Of a stretch of 61,366 nucleotides of DNA, positions 14,471 through 23,608 are shown piece after piece; the first letter of the stretch is position 1; every line of letters begins with the position of its first letter. Origin of the DNA: Treponema sp. UBA4377. GTDB lineage: Bacteria > Spirochaetota > Spirochaetia > Treponematales > Treponemataceae. The notes under the pieces are model-generated. The model had not been told where the DNA came from. It did not search any database and saw only the letters and a list, made by a program, of their open reading frames with translations. Location of the stretch: contig DGRX01000002.1 of the NCBI GenBank assembly GCA_002391235.1, positions 1 to 61,366 of the forward strand. Reading direction: 5' to 3'. The position numbers were made by a program, and so were the translations under genes.

Positions 14471-17400
14471 TTGGAACGTTTATTTTCTTGCAACAACGTC
14501 TCTAACGACGCAGGCGGAACGCTTCAAGGCTTTGGCGCAAAAACCATAATCTTTAATGGAAGCGCGTCCCCAAACTCGGCGCTGCCGTCCGACATAGCGC
14601 GGGCCGTTTCCTCCTTGCCGGGCGAAGGGCTGTCCCGTTCCGCCATTCCAAGCCTAGACTCAAGCGAGTACTACAGGTTTGTCCAAGCCGTTCAGACTGA
14701 CGGAAGCGGAAGCTACAAATTGGGAAGGGACGACCAAGCCCAGTTTAGCGGTTCCGGCGGCTCTTTTGTCTTTTCGCTGCCCTTGACAAAAGGCCATTGG
14801 GAAATCACCGCGGGCATAAAAAAGAATATAGGCGGCGCCGAAGATGACGACAAAACCGTCCTTTCAGACTATTGCGAAAAGACGCTTGACGATGGGGAGC
14901 CTGTAATAAGCCACACGTTCGCGATCGTTCCATTCCAAACAGGCGATTCGGACGAATGCGGCTCAGTTGAGCTGGATGTCAGCTCCGACCCAAGCCTTGG
15001 CGCCAACCAGCTGCTCCTTTTGTGCTCCGACCAAAGGTTTAAGGACGTTTGGGGCGAGCCATTGGCGCATGTTGTCACGTTGACTGACGGCGGCGCGCAT
15101 GTTTCCATTCTTGCAATACAAGGCGGAACATATGAAGTCAACTTTTGCTTTTTAAAGAGCGGCCGCCACGTCTATTCAACCGTTCAGACTGTATGCGTCT
15201 TTGACAACATGAAGACCGACACTTGGCTTTCTGACGGAAGCGGCTTGATAAGCGCCAGCGGAGAATTTTATGTGACGCAAGACTTGGTCCAAAAGGACAT
15301 GGACAGCGTGATTTATGTTGGAGTGCCCGCGGCTCTTTCTGGCGTGGAAGGAGTCAAGGCGGACCCGTTCAACAGCGGCCACGCATACGAGCCTCTTGCG
15401 ACCTTGCAGAATGCCGTTGACAAAATCGCCTCTTTTGGAAATGGAGCCGTTGACTATAAAATTTATGTAAGCGGAACGCTTGCGGCAAGTAAGCTTGAGC
15501 TTCCCGCTACGCTCAACTCCAAGGCGCGCTCGCTGGAGATTTGCGGCTTGGATCTGCTTGACGGCGGAACGCCGGTGTCGGCCATTAACGCCAACGGAAG
15601 CGGAACCGCGCTTACTGTCTCTACCACAGCTCCGGTCACAATCAAGAACATAAAGATAACCGGCGGAAACAACACTAACGGCGGCGGAATTTACGTGGCA
15701 GGCGGAGCGGATGTTACGCTAAAGGCGGGCGCGGTTGTCGCGGGCAACAAGGCCAGTTTTGGCGGCGGCGTTTATGTTGCCGGAAGCTTTACCCTTGACG
15801 GCGGCGTCATAGGCGACGCGAGCAAGACCGAACACGCGACGAGTTCAGAAAATTCAAATTCCACAGCCACTGTCGGCACCGACTCTTTTGGCGGAGGCAT
15901 TTTCTTCTCAACCACAGGAAAAGTCACTGTAAAAAGCGGCGTCATTGCATATAACTATGCCTTTAGAGGCGGCGGAATCGCCAGCCAAGCCAATTCTTAC
16001 AGCTCGGACTCGCAATTGACGATTAAGGGCGGCGAGATACGTTATAATTGCGCTGAAACGGGAAATGGCGAGTATAATTATTGTTCTTTTGGCGGCGGCG
16101 TTTTTGTAAACGGCTCCAAGTTTTCTTTTACAGGCGGAGAAATCCACAAAAACTATGGACTCGACGGCGGCGGCGGCCTCTTCCTGCAAAACGCAAGCGA
16201 TTCCGCAATGTCTGGCGGAAGCGTCCACGACAACGGCTATAAGGACGACAAACCTGATTGTTCTAAATCTGGCTCCGACCTTTTGCTGTGGGACAGCGCG
16301 TCTTTGAATATGAGCGGCGGAAAAATTTATTCCGCCACACAAAAGGAGCGCGGCGTCATCATTTGGAACGCGACGGATTCGCTGAGCATGAGCGGAAGCG
16401 CTTTTATAAGCCAAAACACGCCGGTCTTGCTTGGCGAGCCTGGCGGCAGCGTCAACAATCCCATAACAATCGCGGGCGCCCTGACTCCGCCTGACGGAGA
16501 CCCCACAAAAAAGAACGCCTATATCGTTCCCCACGAATGGAAGCGCGGAACTGTAATCGCAAAGGGCAAGGACGGCGGCCAGATTCCGTACGAGGCGACA
16601 ACAAGCGGCGCAATCCAAAACAGGCTTGCGCTTGTGGACGCAAGCGGCGACGGCTGGGCGGTGGAACTTTCAAGCGACAAAAAGAGCGCGACAATAGACG
16701 CTCCGATTTATGTCGCCGCAAGCGCGGCTTATGAAGCGACTGCAAATCCCGGCGGCTACCGCACGTGCGGCTCCAAAGGACTTGACAGCAACATAGGCAC
16801 AAAGAGCGCGCCTTACGCCACCGTGACAAAGGCGCTTGGCGACTTGACCAACCCAAGCCAAGACTACACGATTTACATTGACGGAACCGTCGTCGACCGT
16901 GTGAATATAAGCCAAACAAAAGCGGATCACGCAAAGAGCCTTGCTATTTGCGGCGCGAGCGAGCCGGATGAAAACGGAGTTTCGCAGGACGCTCTTTCCG
17001 GCGGCTGCGTCGCGGACACGGTATGGGAGTTGGCTGGCAGAACGCTTTGGGTAAAGGGCGACGTTCCAGTGACGATTAAGGGCCTGAAAATTTGCGGCGG
17101 CAAAATGGCTGCCAACGGCGGAGGAATCTTGGTTGGCGACGACGCTAATTTGACCTTGGGCGATTATTCATGCGTTACGGAAAACTACGCCACAGGAAAC
17201 GGCGCGGGCGTTTATGTGGACGCACGCGGAACGTTAAGCGTCGAACACAATGTTACGGTCAAGGGCAACAAAACGGTTGACCACAGCGACAGCAGTCTAT
17301 TGGGCGACTCAAACGTCTACCTTCCAAGCGGACAACGCATACACGTAATTGGAAGCCTTGCCGATAGCGGACGAGACGCTGAAATATGGGTGTCCACCTA

Positions 17401-18772
17401 TGACGAGCCTACAATAAGCGGAACGGGAGATTCCGCCACAGTGACGACAGTGCCGATAACAAGCAACTACGCGACCTTCAACTCCGAAGGCGGAACTACG
17501 GTTGCGCCCAGCAAATACTTTAAGGGCGACAAATACGGCGTGGCGCTTGTCGGAAACGAGGCCGCGCTTGGAGCCAACGGCGGCGGCATCAGCATTGAGG
17601 ACATTTACAAGGATCTGGCGCTTAGCGTCAATAAGACTTGGGTGACAAAAACCGCTGCTTCCGAAGCGGGTGGAGCGCAAGTTTCCATAAGCGGAACTGT
17701 CGATGGAAATGCCGCTGTATTTAACGACTCAACTTCCGACTATTATGTTGGACTTTCTTTAAAGCTTTTGTATCACGGCGAGGAAATTCCGCAAACTTCA
17801 AGTTATTACAGTGTCAACGCCTCTTATCCAAATCAGATAAATCTTTATGGAGGCTTGCCTGCGGGCGACTATGTTATTGCGGCGACAGGCGTTCACAAGG
17901 GCAAGACCTACAGCGCGAGCTATGAAATAAAAGTAATAGGCGACTCCGTTCCGGACGGCTATGTCATGACCGGCGGCGAGACGGTCACTGGCGCTGTTGG
18001 AACGGCCGCTCCGTCAAGCGTCTTTATTACAGGCCGAACCGTGCCGATTCCTGTTTTGATTGCCGGCAAGTATGAGGTTACCCAAAGCGAATACGAAAAG
18101 TATTGCTGTTACGGTACCAATAAGCCAAACGAAACGTATGGCAAAGGAGATAATTATCCGGTCTACTGGGTTACTTGGTATGACGCCATTGTTTACTGCA
18201 ACTTGCGCAGCATGGCCGAAGGCCTCACTCCTGTCTACAGCATTGGTGGAACGACCAACCCCAGGCAATGGGACGGCATAGTTGCGGGAACCGGCGACGA
18301 TTTGGGAAAATATCGAGGAACTGAAACTAGCGCGAAATTCGCGACTTGGAACGCAGTAGCCTTTGACCAAAGCGCGGACGGCTGGCGCCTGCCCACCGAA
18401 GCGGAATGGGAATACCTTGCCCGCGGCGCCAACAAGAAAGATTACGCATACAGCGGAGGCGACACTCTCACAACGGTTGCGTGGTGCTACAGCAACTCGT
18501 CCAACAAATGCCACGAAAGGGGAACAAAAACGGCCAACAGCCTTGGCCTTTACGACATGAGCGGAAACGTTTATGAATGGTGCTGGGACTGGAAGGGAAC
18601 AATAGACTCTAGCACGCCTGCCACTGGCCCTACAAGCACGAGCAAGGTTATTCGCGGAGGCTCCGCTTGTGATGCGCTTACATACTGCAGCGTTTCTTCA
18701 AGATTTTATGCGCAAAGCCCGGGTTCGCCAAATTTTGACATTGGCTTCCGCGTGGTCCGCACAGTTCGCTAA
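14471..18772 (+). CDS. Giant beta-helix lipoprotein with C-terminal FGE/C-type-lectin-like domain; signal peptide out of frame
   Basis: The long frame is 1433 codons and opens at a TTG without RBS, at ERLFSCNN. A typical lipoprotein signal peptide is encoded just upstream from ATG 14389 or 14413 in another frame (MLQVKNVILILSCALCFG...), which runs into a stop at 14495. One extra base in the T-rich stretch about 14470-14487 would join it to the lipobox Cys of the long frame, so the gene is probably frameshifted. The mature protein has an N-terminal domain shared with the next gene and beta-sandwich regions. Two Gly-rich parallel beta-helix segments of the POMP/pectin-lyase type (about residues 335-700 and 746-960) follow, with repeats such as GGGIYVAGGADVTL. 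The FGE fold (about 1185-1433) carries HEVTQ-like KYEVTQSEYEKYC, RLPTEAEWEYLAR, MSGNVYEWCWDW, RGGS and GFRVVRTVR. It is probably displayed at the outer surface. Confidence 0.82.
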   Translation: MERLFSCNNVSNDAGGTLQGFGAKTIIFNGSASPNSALPSDIARAVSSLPGEGLSRSAIPSLDSSEYYRFVQAVQTDGSGSYKLGRDDQAQFSGSGGSFVFSLPLTKGHWEITAGIKKNIGGAEDDDKTVLSDYCEKTLDDGEPVISHTFAIVPFQTGDSDECGSVELDVSSDPSLGANQLLLLCSDQRFKDVWGEPLAHVVTLTDGGAHVSILAIQGGTYEVNFCFLKSGRHVYSTVQTVCVFDNMKTDTWLSDGSGLISASGEFYVTQDLVQKDMDSVIYVGVPAALSGVEGVKADPFNSGHAYEPLATLQNAVDKIASFGNGAVDYKIYVSGTLAASKLELPATLNSKARSLEICGLDLLDGGTPVSAINANGSGTALTVSTTAPVTIKNIKITGGNNTNGGGIYVAGGADVTLKAGAVVAGNKASFGGGVYVAGSFTLDGGVIGDASKTEHATSSENSNSTATVGTDSFGGGIFFSTTGKVTVKSGVIAYNYAFRGGGIASQANSYSSDSQLTIKGGEIRYNCAETGNGEYNYCSFGGGVFVNGSKFSFTGGEIHKNYGLDGGGGLFLQNASDSAMSGGSVHDNGYKDDKPDCSKSGSDLLLWDSASLNMSGGKIYSATQKERGVIIWNATDSLSMSGSAFISQNTPVLLGEPGGSVNNPITIAGALTPPDGDPTKKNAYIVPHEWKRGTVIAKGKDGGQIPYEATTSGAIQNRLALVDASGDGWAVELSSDKKSATIDAPIYVAASAAYEATANPGGYRTCGSKGLDSNIGTKSAPYATVTKALGDLTNPSQDYTIYIDGTVVDRVNISQTKADHAKSLAICGASEPDENGVSQDALSGGCVADTVWELAGRTLWVKGDVPVTIKGLKICGGKMAANGGGILVGDDANLTLGDYSCVTENYATGNGAGVYVDARGTLSVEHNVTVKGNKTVDHSDSSLLGDSNVYLPSGQRIHVIGSLADSGRDAEIWVSTYDEPTISGTGDSATVTTVPITSNYATFNSEGGTTVAPSKYFKGDKYGVALVGNEAALGANGGGISIEDIYKDLALSVNKTWVTKTAASEAGGAQVSISGTVDGNAAVFNDSTSDYYVGLSLKLLYHGEEIPQTSSYYSVNASYPNQINLYGGLPAGDYVIAATGVHKGKTYSASYEIKVIGDSVPDGYVMTGGETVTGAVGTAAPSSVFITGRTVPIPVLIAGKYEVTQSEYEKYCCYGTNKPNETYGKGDNYPVYWVTWYDAIVYCNLRSMAEGLTPVYSIGGTTNPRQWDGIVAGTGDDLGKYRGTETSAKFATWNAVAFDQSADGWRLPTEAEWEYLARGANKKDYAYSGGDTLTTVAWCYSNSSNKCHERGTKTANSLGLYDMSGNVYEWCWDWKGTIDSSTPATGPTSTSKVIRGGSACDALTYCSVSSRFYAQSPGSPNFDIGFRVVRTVR

Positions 18773-18785
18773 GGAGGAGAAGAAA

Positions 18786-21740
18786 ATGAAAAAGAACAAG
18801 ACTTTGACAATAAAGACAATCCTTAGCTTTGCGGCGGCCACGCTGTTTTTGACTTGCTCCAATTTGGGAGGCGGCTCTGTGTCCAACGCGGCGGGCGGCC
18901 AAGGCGGCGCGCAAGGGCGCTCTGTTGTCACGGTGGGCGGCTCGCTTGCCTTTGGCGGCGCCATGCCGGAAGAAATCGCCGCGCTTGTTGACAATTCGCT
19001 TGTCAGCGGTTCGCAAAGCGGCGGCGGACTTGACGGAATCGCGCGCTCGGCCTTTCCTGACGCGGCCTCAAGCGGCTTGACATACTCGGTTTACGCCTTG
19101 GAAGACTTGCCCTCCGGCTCCACTGACACACCCTTGCGCTACGAGGGAACTGTCGCGGCTGACAATAAAAGCTACACGGTGGGAATTCCTGTCTTGACTG
19201 GAAAAAAGTATAATGTTTTTGCCGAAGTCAAGAACGACGGAATCACGGTTCTTTCTGGACAAAGCGCTAAAGTCATTGAGGCTCCAAGCGGTGAAAGTTC
19301 TTTTGTGACGGACGCCAACATAACCCTTGCCGCCACGCAGACCGCAACGGGAACTGGCCTTGTGTCGCTTGCGGTGGGCGACCCCGACCAAAAGGCAGTA
19401 TCCGCATGCGTTTGCTATAAGGTTGGCTCTACGGACTATGAAAAGAATCTGACAAAAAGCGGATCCGGTACTGATACTGTCTGGACACTTGAAATAGGCG
19501 AGATAAAAACAGATGATGGAACCGGCCAAAAATACATCGACAGCGGCATCAAATCAGGCGCTCATCTTATGACATTTGAGTTTTATTCAGAAGCGGACTA
19601 CGGCGGAACTCTTTTGTATTCCTTTAAGGAGGCCGTGAACGTCTTTGACGGCATGACAACCAACAAGTGGGTCAAAAACGGCGGCGAGCCCTGGCTTACG
19701 CCCGACTCGTCAGGAAACATCGCTTGCAAAATCACGGCCGCGATGGTCACAGGCTTTGGCCTTACGGATATCTACGTGGACACAAGCGCGGTCGACGACA
19801 CAGGCAGCGGCTCCTTTATGCATCCCAAGAAAACTTTTGCCAAAGCCGTCGACATGCTAGTTAACGCAGACGCCGACTACACGATTCACATAAAAGGAAC
19901 GGTGTCCGGCGGCCAAACGATTCCATCTACGATAAGAGCCAGGAGCCTTACCCTTTGCGGGGCCACGCCGCTTCCAACGACAGGCGCCAACAAGGGAATC
20001 CCGCAAGACATAATCGACGCGCAGAGAGTGGCTGGCAAATCGGCCCTGTTAATAGAGACGACAGTTCCCATAACGATAGAAAATCTAAAGATTACAGGCG
20101 GAACGGGCACTGTTGATAGCTATGGAGGCGGAATTTGTCTTAAAGCCGAAGGCGGCTCGCTTACGCTTGCAAGCGGCGCCTATGTGTCTGAGAACCAGGC
20201 GAAGTACGGCGCTGGGATTTGTTTATATCCAGCAGGCAGGCTGAACATTTTGGACGGAGCCGTCATAGAAAAGAACGAAGCGGAACTCAATGGTGGCGGA
20301 ATATTTTGTAAACGCCTTTCTGGTTATTCTAGGCATGAAATCACAATGTCGGGCGGACACATAAGGGGAAACAAGGCGGATTTAGGCGGAGCGCTTAATA
20401 TGGAGTATGGAACCTTCACTATGACAGGCGGCGTGATAGGGGACGATTCCGCAAGTATAAGCCAGGCCGCAAAATACGGCGATGACGCAAGGCAGTCCGC
20501 ATATTCCAACGCTGCGCGACTGGGAGGAGCCATTTATTCTTGGGGAAGTGGCCGCGGCAATTTTGATATATGCCTCTTAGGCGGAACCATAGCATACAAT
20601 TACGCGGAAAGCAGTGGCGGCGCAATTTATTTGTCCGGCGGCAATATGACCGTGAAAAACGCCAAAATACAATACAACGGTGCCGGCGACGAAACCGGCG
20701 GCCTAGCGGCTGTGGGCTACGGCGGAGCGCTTTGTTTTGAAAGGAATGGCGATCTCCATCTTGAAGATTGTTCAATCATCGGGAACGAATGTTACGAATG
20801 TTCCGGAGGAGAAGCCAAGGGCGGCGCGATTTGCGTTCAGGGGCGATTAAATATAAATGACACCCCAAACATATACCTAAAGGGCTCTGTTTCCATTCCT
20901 AGCGACGGAAAGCTAAAGAACGACATTGTGTTGCAAAAATATAACAATACCAGCACCACTTATTTGCAATATCCCGCATTGACGATTGAAGGTAAGCTTA
21001 CTGGAAGCGGGAAAATCGCAAGGCTTACGCCTACTTCAGACGATTATGATGTAAACCGCGTGGTCCTCAAGCTTGCCAGCGGCGTGACGGACACAACTCT
21101 TGCGGAAGCGGCCTGCATGTTCGACGTGACGCCTAAAGGCTCTGAAATCTGGGCGGTTGGTTTCGACGGCAAAATGATAAAGCCTACAATAGTTACCTCT
21201 AGCAATGTTGGCGATTTTACATTCAGTAATTCGGACTATGTTTTGCAGTTAGACAGTTCTGTGAACATTGATAATAGTGATGGTAATAGTTATAAAGTCT
21301 TGATGGGTAAATTGAACGCTATTGGTAGTCCTGGAAAAATTGTCCTTGACCTGTCTAATGCGGGCGATATATTTAATGGCGTTTCAAATTCAGTAGAGAT
21401 TTCAAAAAATATATCTGTTGTAGTGATGCCGTGGAATGCAACGGAATTTAGACCGAGATGCTTTAAGTCAAGCAGCTACAGTACGTCTCTGAAATTAAAA
21501 GAAATAATCGTTCCCGGAGGAAGCAACGATTATTTTTGTTCGGAGGATGGAGTTTTGTATGATAAAGGTAAGACAAAACTCCTTAGATATCCGCCGGCTA
21601 AGACTGATACGACTTTTACGTTGCCAAGTACAGTTACATATCTTGAAGAAGGAGCCTTCTATGGTTGTACCTATATTACGCGCGTTACTAATCTTTCACA
21701 AATAAAAACAACGTCCAGTCCGAATGTGTTTTTTTCTTGA
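18786..21740 (+). CDS. Beta-helix lipoprotein with C-terminal BspA-like repeats, ended early by an in-frame TGA
   Basis: It is a paralogue of the preceding gene, 13 nt downstream with a strong AAGGAGGA RBS, so co-transcription is likely. It starts at ATG 18786, whose product begins MKKNKTLTIKTILSF and has a lipobox ending TLFLTC. The N-terminal GGSLAFGGAMPEEIAALVD domain matches the upstream protein. A Gly-rich parallel beta-helix (about residues 328-700) and then a BspA/LRR_5-type region (from about residue 800: LKEIIVPGG, FYGCTYITRVTNLS) follow. The frame ends at TGA 21738-21740 after 984 residues, but the same frame continues to 22103 with further BspA repeats. The visible product therefore lacks about 120 residues. 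The likely function is surface adhesion; no enzyme motif is present. Confidence 0.82.
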   Translation: MKKNKTLTIKTILSFAAATLFLTCSNLGGGSVSNAAGGQGGAQGRSVVTVGGSLAFGGAMPEEIAALVDNSLVSGSQSGGGLDGIARSAFPDAASSGLTYSVYALEDLPSGSTDTPLRYEGTVAADNKSYTVGIPVLTGKKYNVFAEVKNDGITVLSGQSAKVIEAPSGESSFVTDANITLAATQTATGTGLVSLAVGDPDQKAVSACVCYKVGSTDYEKNLTKSGSGTDTVWTLEIGEIKTDDGTGQKYIDSGIKSGAHLMTFEFYSEADYGGTLLYSFKEAVNVFDGMTTNKWVKNGGEPWLTPDSSGNIACKITAAMVTGFGLTDIYVDTSAVDDTGSGSFMHPKKTFAKAVDMLVNADADYTIHIKGTVSGGQTIPSTIRARSLTLCGATPLPTTGANKGIPQDIIDAQRVAGKSALLIETTVPITIENLKITGGTGTVDSYGGGICLKAEGGSLTLASGAYVSENQAKYGAGICLYPAGRLNILDGAVIEKNEAELNGGGIFCKRLSGYSRHEITMSGGHIRGNKADLGGALNMEYGTFTMTGGVIGDDSASISQAAKYGDDARQSAYSNAARLGGAIYSWGSGRGNFDICLLGGTIAYNYAESSGGAIYLSGGNMTVKNAKIQYNGAGDETGGLAAVGYGGALCFERNGDLHLEDCSIIGNECYECSGGEAKGGAICVQGRLNINDTPNIYLKGSVSIPSDGKLKNDIVLQKYNNTSTTYLQYPALTIEGKLTGSGKIARLTPTSDDYDVNRVVLKLASGVTDTTLAEAACMFDVTPKGSEIWAVGFDGKMIKPTIVTSSNVGDFTFSNSDYVLQLDSSVNIDNSDGNSYKVLMGKLNAIGSPGKIVLDLSNAGDIFNGVSNSVEISKNISVVVMPWNATEFRPRCFKSSSYSTSLKLKEIIVPGGSNDYFCSEDGVLYDKGKTKLLRYPPAKTDTTFTLPSTVTYLEEGAFYGCTYITRVTNLSQIKTTSSPNVFFS

Positions 21741-22103
21741 ACAGGTCTAACAACCGCTGATTTAAGAGGCTTTACAATTGTTACATTGACAACTAACTTT
21801 TTTGCATACTGTACATCTCTTCGTACTGTATATTTGTCGTCAAAAATAACAAGTCTCGGACAGAATTGTTTCAGCAATTGCTCTTCATTACAGGAAATCC
21901 ACTTTGCCCGCTCAACGCCGCCTACTCTTAGTTCTGACGCGTTTCTAAGCTGTCCACCTTCAATGTCCTCCACGCTAAAGTTTTATGTGCCGGCTGGATC
22001 AAAGGACGCGTATTTAGGCGCCACTGGCTCAAGTGGTTTTGCTGGCTCTAACAATCCTTGGAGGGGGGAATCGCTTTCTGGCATGATAATAGAAGAAGAA
22101 TAG
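21741..22103 (+). pseudogene. In-frame 3' remainder of the BspA-type lipoprotein gene
   Basis: Directly after TGA 21738-21740 the frame continues without another stop for 120 codons. It encodes ADLRGFTIVTLTTNFFAYC, SLRTVYLSSKITSLGQNCF and other BspA/LRR_5 repeats, then a conserved-looking end (FYVPAGSKDAYLGATG). This is the natural C-terminus of the protein at 18786. There is an ATG at 21786, but no RBS of its own, and independent translation is unlikely. Confidence 0.8.
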
Positions 22104-22104
22104 C

Positions 22105-22162
22105 GGCCGTCGCGAGGCTTGGGGGGCTAGGCGGGGGCAACTAGGCTGTTGCGGCGACGGCC
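22105..22162. terminator. Long-loop hairpin between convergent genes
   Basis: GGCCGTCGC (22105-22113) pairs with GCGACGGCC (22154-22162) around a G-rich loop. No clear T-run is present, so terminator function is uncertain. Confidence 0.35.
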
Positions 22163-23011
22163 TTAGTTTGCGGCTTGCGCGCTTTCGCAAACAATTTCCT
22201 TAACTTGCTCAATGGTCATGTTCAAGGATCTTGCGATTATGTCAGCAGAAACGCCGTTTGCGTAAAGGCTTCGCGCGTTCTCCACGGCGTTTTGCCGCGC
22301 GCCTTCCTCGCGGCCTTCGGCAAGGCCTTCTTCTTTTGCCTCGGTCATAATGTCAAAATCGTGCAAATTCATGTCGGCGAACTCCTTTCTGAACTTCTCG
22401 TTTTCCTTGACTCTTGCCACGAACTCGGAAAGGCGCTTGGAAAAGTCGTCCTCGCCCGGCTCGTCGGTCTGGATGAATCGCAAGAGCGCGCGGACTTTTG
22501 GATCTTCCACGCTCTTGTAAGCAGAAGCATTGTATACCACTTTTACGGTTTTGTCATCCAGATTCACGGAGTTTTCTTCGACGCAAATGTTTTGGAATGT
22601 GTAGCGGGGCAGGCCGTAGCCGCTTTTTGTGGCGCTGCGGAAGGGGTCGAACTTGCAAATGAACAGGATGTAACTTTCCCTTAGCTTGGTGTATGGCTGG
22701 CCTTTCATAAGAGAGTCGCAGTCCACCATGCTCTGATAGTAGCGCATTCGCTTGCCCAAGGCTTTTTGCGGGTAGGTCTGCAACTCCACGTCAATCGCCT
22801 TGTCCTCGTCCTTAAGGTAAACGTCAAGACGCACGCCCTTGCTGGTGTAGTAGGGCTCTATGGCCTTTTCAAGTTCCGGGTACTCCACTTGCTTGACGCG
22901 GACTCCCAAAAGCCGTTCCACCAGCTCCGCCGAAAGCTCAGGATTTTTCATCACCGCTTGGAACATGCCATCATCAGCAAAGGTGAGCTCGTCAAATGAT
23001 TTCCTTTTCAT
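22163..23011 (-). CDS. Rpn-family PD-(D/E)XK nuclease (recombination-promoting nuclease/transposase-like)
   Basis: A 282-residue member of the Rpn/PDDEXK_2 family. The nuclease core reads LTFADDGMFQAVMKN at the start, then VRLDVYLKDEDKAIDVELQ, which provides the Asp and Glu-x-Gln catalytic residues, followed by RMRYYQSMVDC. The C-terminal tail has the common EEGLAEGREEGARQ repeat and a small helical end (NGVSADIIARSLNMTIEQVKEIV) that looks like a wHTH or dimer helix. I start at MKRKSFDEL (23011) because AAGGAG lies six bases upstream; the earlier Met at 23062 lacks an RBS. E. coli Rpn proteins nick DNA and raise RecA-independent recombination; in spirochaetes the family is abundant. It is divergent from the toxin-antitoxin pair across a long palindrome. 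Confidence 0.85.
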   Translation of the reverse strand: MKRKSFDELTFADDGMFQAVMKNPELSAELVERLLGVRVKQVEYPELEKAIEPYYTSKGVRLDVYLKDEDKAIDVELQTYPQKALGKRMRYYQSMVDCDSLMKGQPYTKLRESYILFICKFDPFRSATKSGYGLPRYTFQNICVEENSVNLDDKTVKVVYNASAYKSVEDPKVRALLRFIQTDEPGEDDFSKRLSEFVARVKENEKFRKEFADMNLHDFDIMTEAKEEGLAEGREEGARQNAVENARSLYANGVSADIIARSLNMTIEQVKEIVCESAQAAN

Positions 23012-23060
23012 AAAACGCTCCTTATAGTTTTGGATATCTATAAGGTAGCGTTGATTGGTC

Positions 23061-23100
23061 AAAAAGTTTTACTTTTTTTGAGAAAAAAGTAAAACTTTTT
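23061..23100. promoter_or_regulatory. Perfect 18-bp inverted repeat between divergent genes
   Basis: AAAAAGTTTTACTTTTTT (23061-23078) and its exact reverse complement (23083-23100), centre TGAG. It is bordered by TTGACC on the minus strand (23062-23057) and TTGACA on the plus strand (23102-23107), so both -35 hexamers adjoin or overlap the arms. Confidence 0.7.
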
Positions 23101-23101
23101 G

Positions 23102-23131
23102 TTGACAAAAACTACCCCCACGCGCTATTAT
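23102..23131 (+). promoter_or_regulatory. Promoter of the toxin-antitoxin operon
   Basis: TTGACA (23102-23107), 18-nt spacer, TATTAT (23126-23131). It is followed by direct repeats CGATAAATAAG (23141-23151) and CGATAAAATAAG (23153-23164), a likely operator for the antitoxin. Confidence 0.7.
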
Positions 23132-23173
23132 TGTATATATCGATAAATAAGTCGATAAAATAAGGGGGCGGAT

Positions 23174-23608
23174 ATGTTGCCGAATTATGACGCTGCGACG
23201 GCGGCAAAAATGATGCGCGCTTTTGTTCCCATCAGCATGCTCAACAAGGGCGGAGCGGGCAGAATTATAGAAGAAGTCAAGCGCGACGGAGTCAGGGTCA
23301 TCGTAAAGAACAACGTTCCCGAATGCGTTATGATTTCGGTTGAAGAATACGACAACTTTGTCAAAGAGGCCTCGATTCCAAAAATAATTCCCCAGACAAA
23401 AGAGGCGGAAGAAAAGCGCAAGGCCTTTATCCAAAGAATCCGCCAAAACGTTCCGCCGCCGATTCCAGCGACCAGAAAATTGGCCGATGTCATAAAGGAA
23501 GTCGGCCCGATTTACAAAGACGACAAGAGCGCCGAGGAAGCGCAAAGAATCCTGCGCGATTTAAGGGAATTGGATTTAAGGAGATCGAATGATACTCTTC
23601 GATACTAA
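23174..23608 (+). CDS. Phd/YefM-like antitoxin of a VapC-type pair
   Basis: A 144-residue protein. Residues about 17-65 (FVPISMLNKGGAGRIIEEVKRDG and VIVKNNVPECVMISVEEYDNF) match the Phd/YefM fold, which binds DNA as a dimer and represses its own promoter. The C-terminal part (EEKRKAFIQRIRQN, KSAEEAQRILRDLRELDL) is long and charged. It would be the flexible segment that wraps around and blocks the toxin. The protein is longer than typical Phd antitoxins (about 80 residues). The 3' end overlaps the toxin gene by 20 nt, as expected for coupled translation. Direct repeats just upstream of the gene are candidates for the operator. Confidence 0.75.
   Translation: MLPNYDAATAAKMMRAFVPISMLNKGGAGRIIEEVKRDGVRVIVKNNVPECVMISVEEYDNFVKEASIPKIIPQTKEAEEKRKAFIQRIRQNVPPPIPATRKLADVIKEVGPIYKDDKSAEEAQRILRDLRELDLRRSNDTLRY

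Noticed and set aside
1348..18772. Complete diversity-generating retroelement
   Set aside because: Two candidate target domains are present, but there is no reverse transcriptase, Avd or template repeat in the window.
22163..23011. Complete insertion sequence
   Set aside because: The Rpn gene has no terminal inverted repeats or target duplication around it, so it is listed as a stand-alone nuclease gene.
23061..23100. Palindrome as a terminator
   Set aside because: It lies between the start regions of divergent genes, next to -35 boxes, so no transcript would end there by design.
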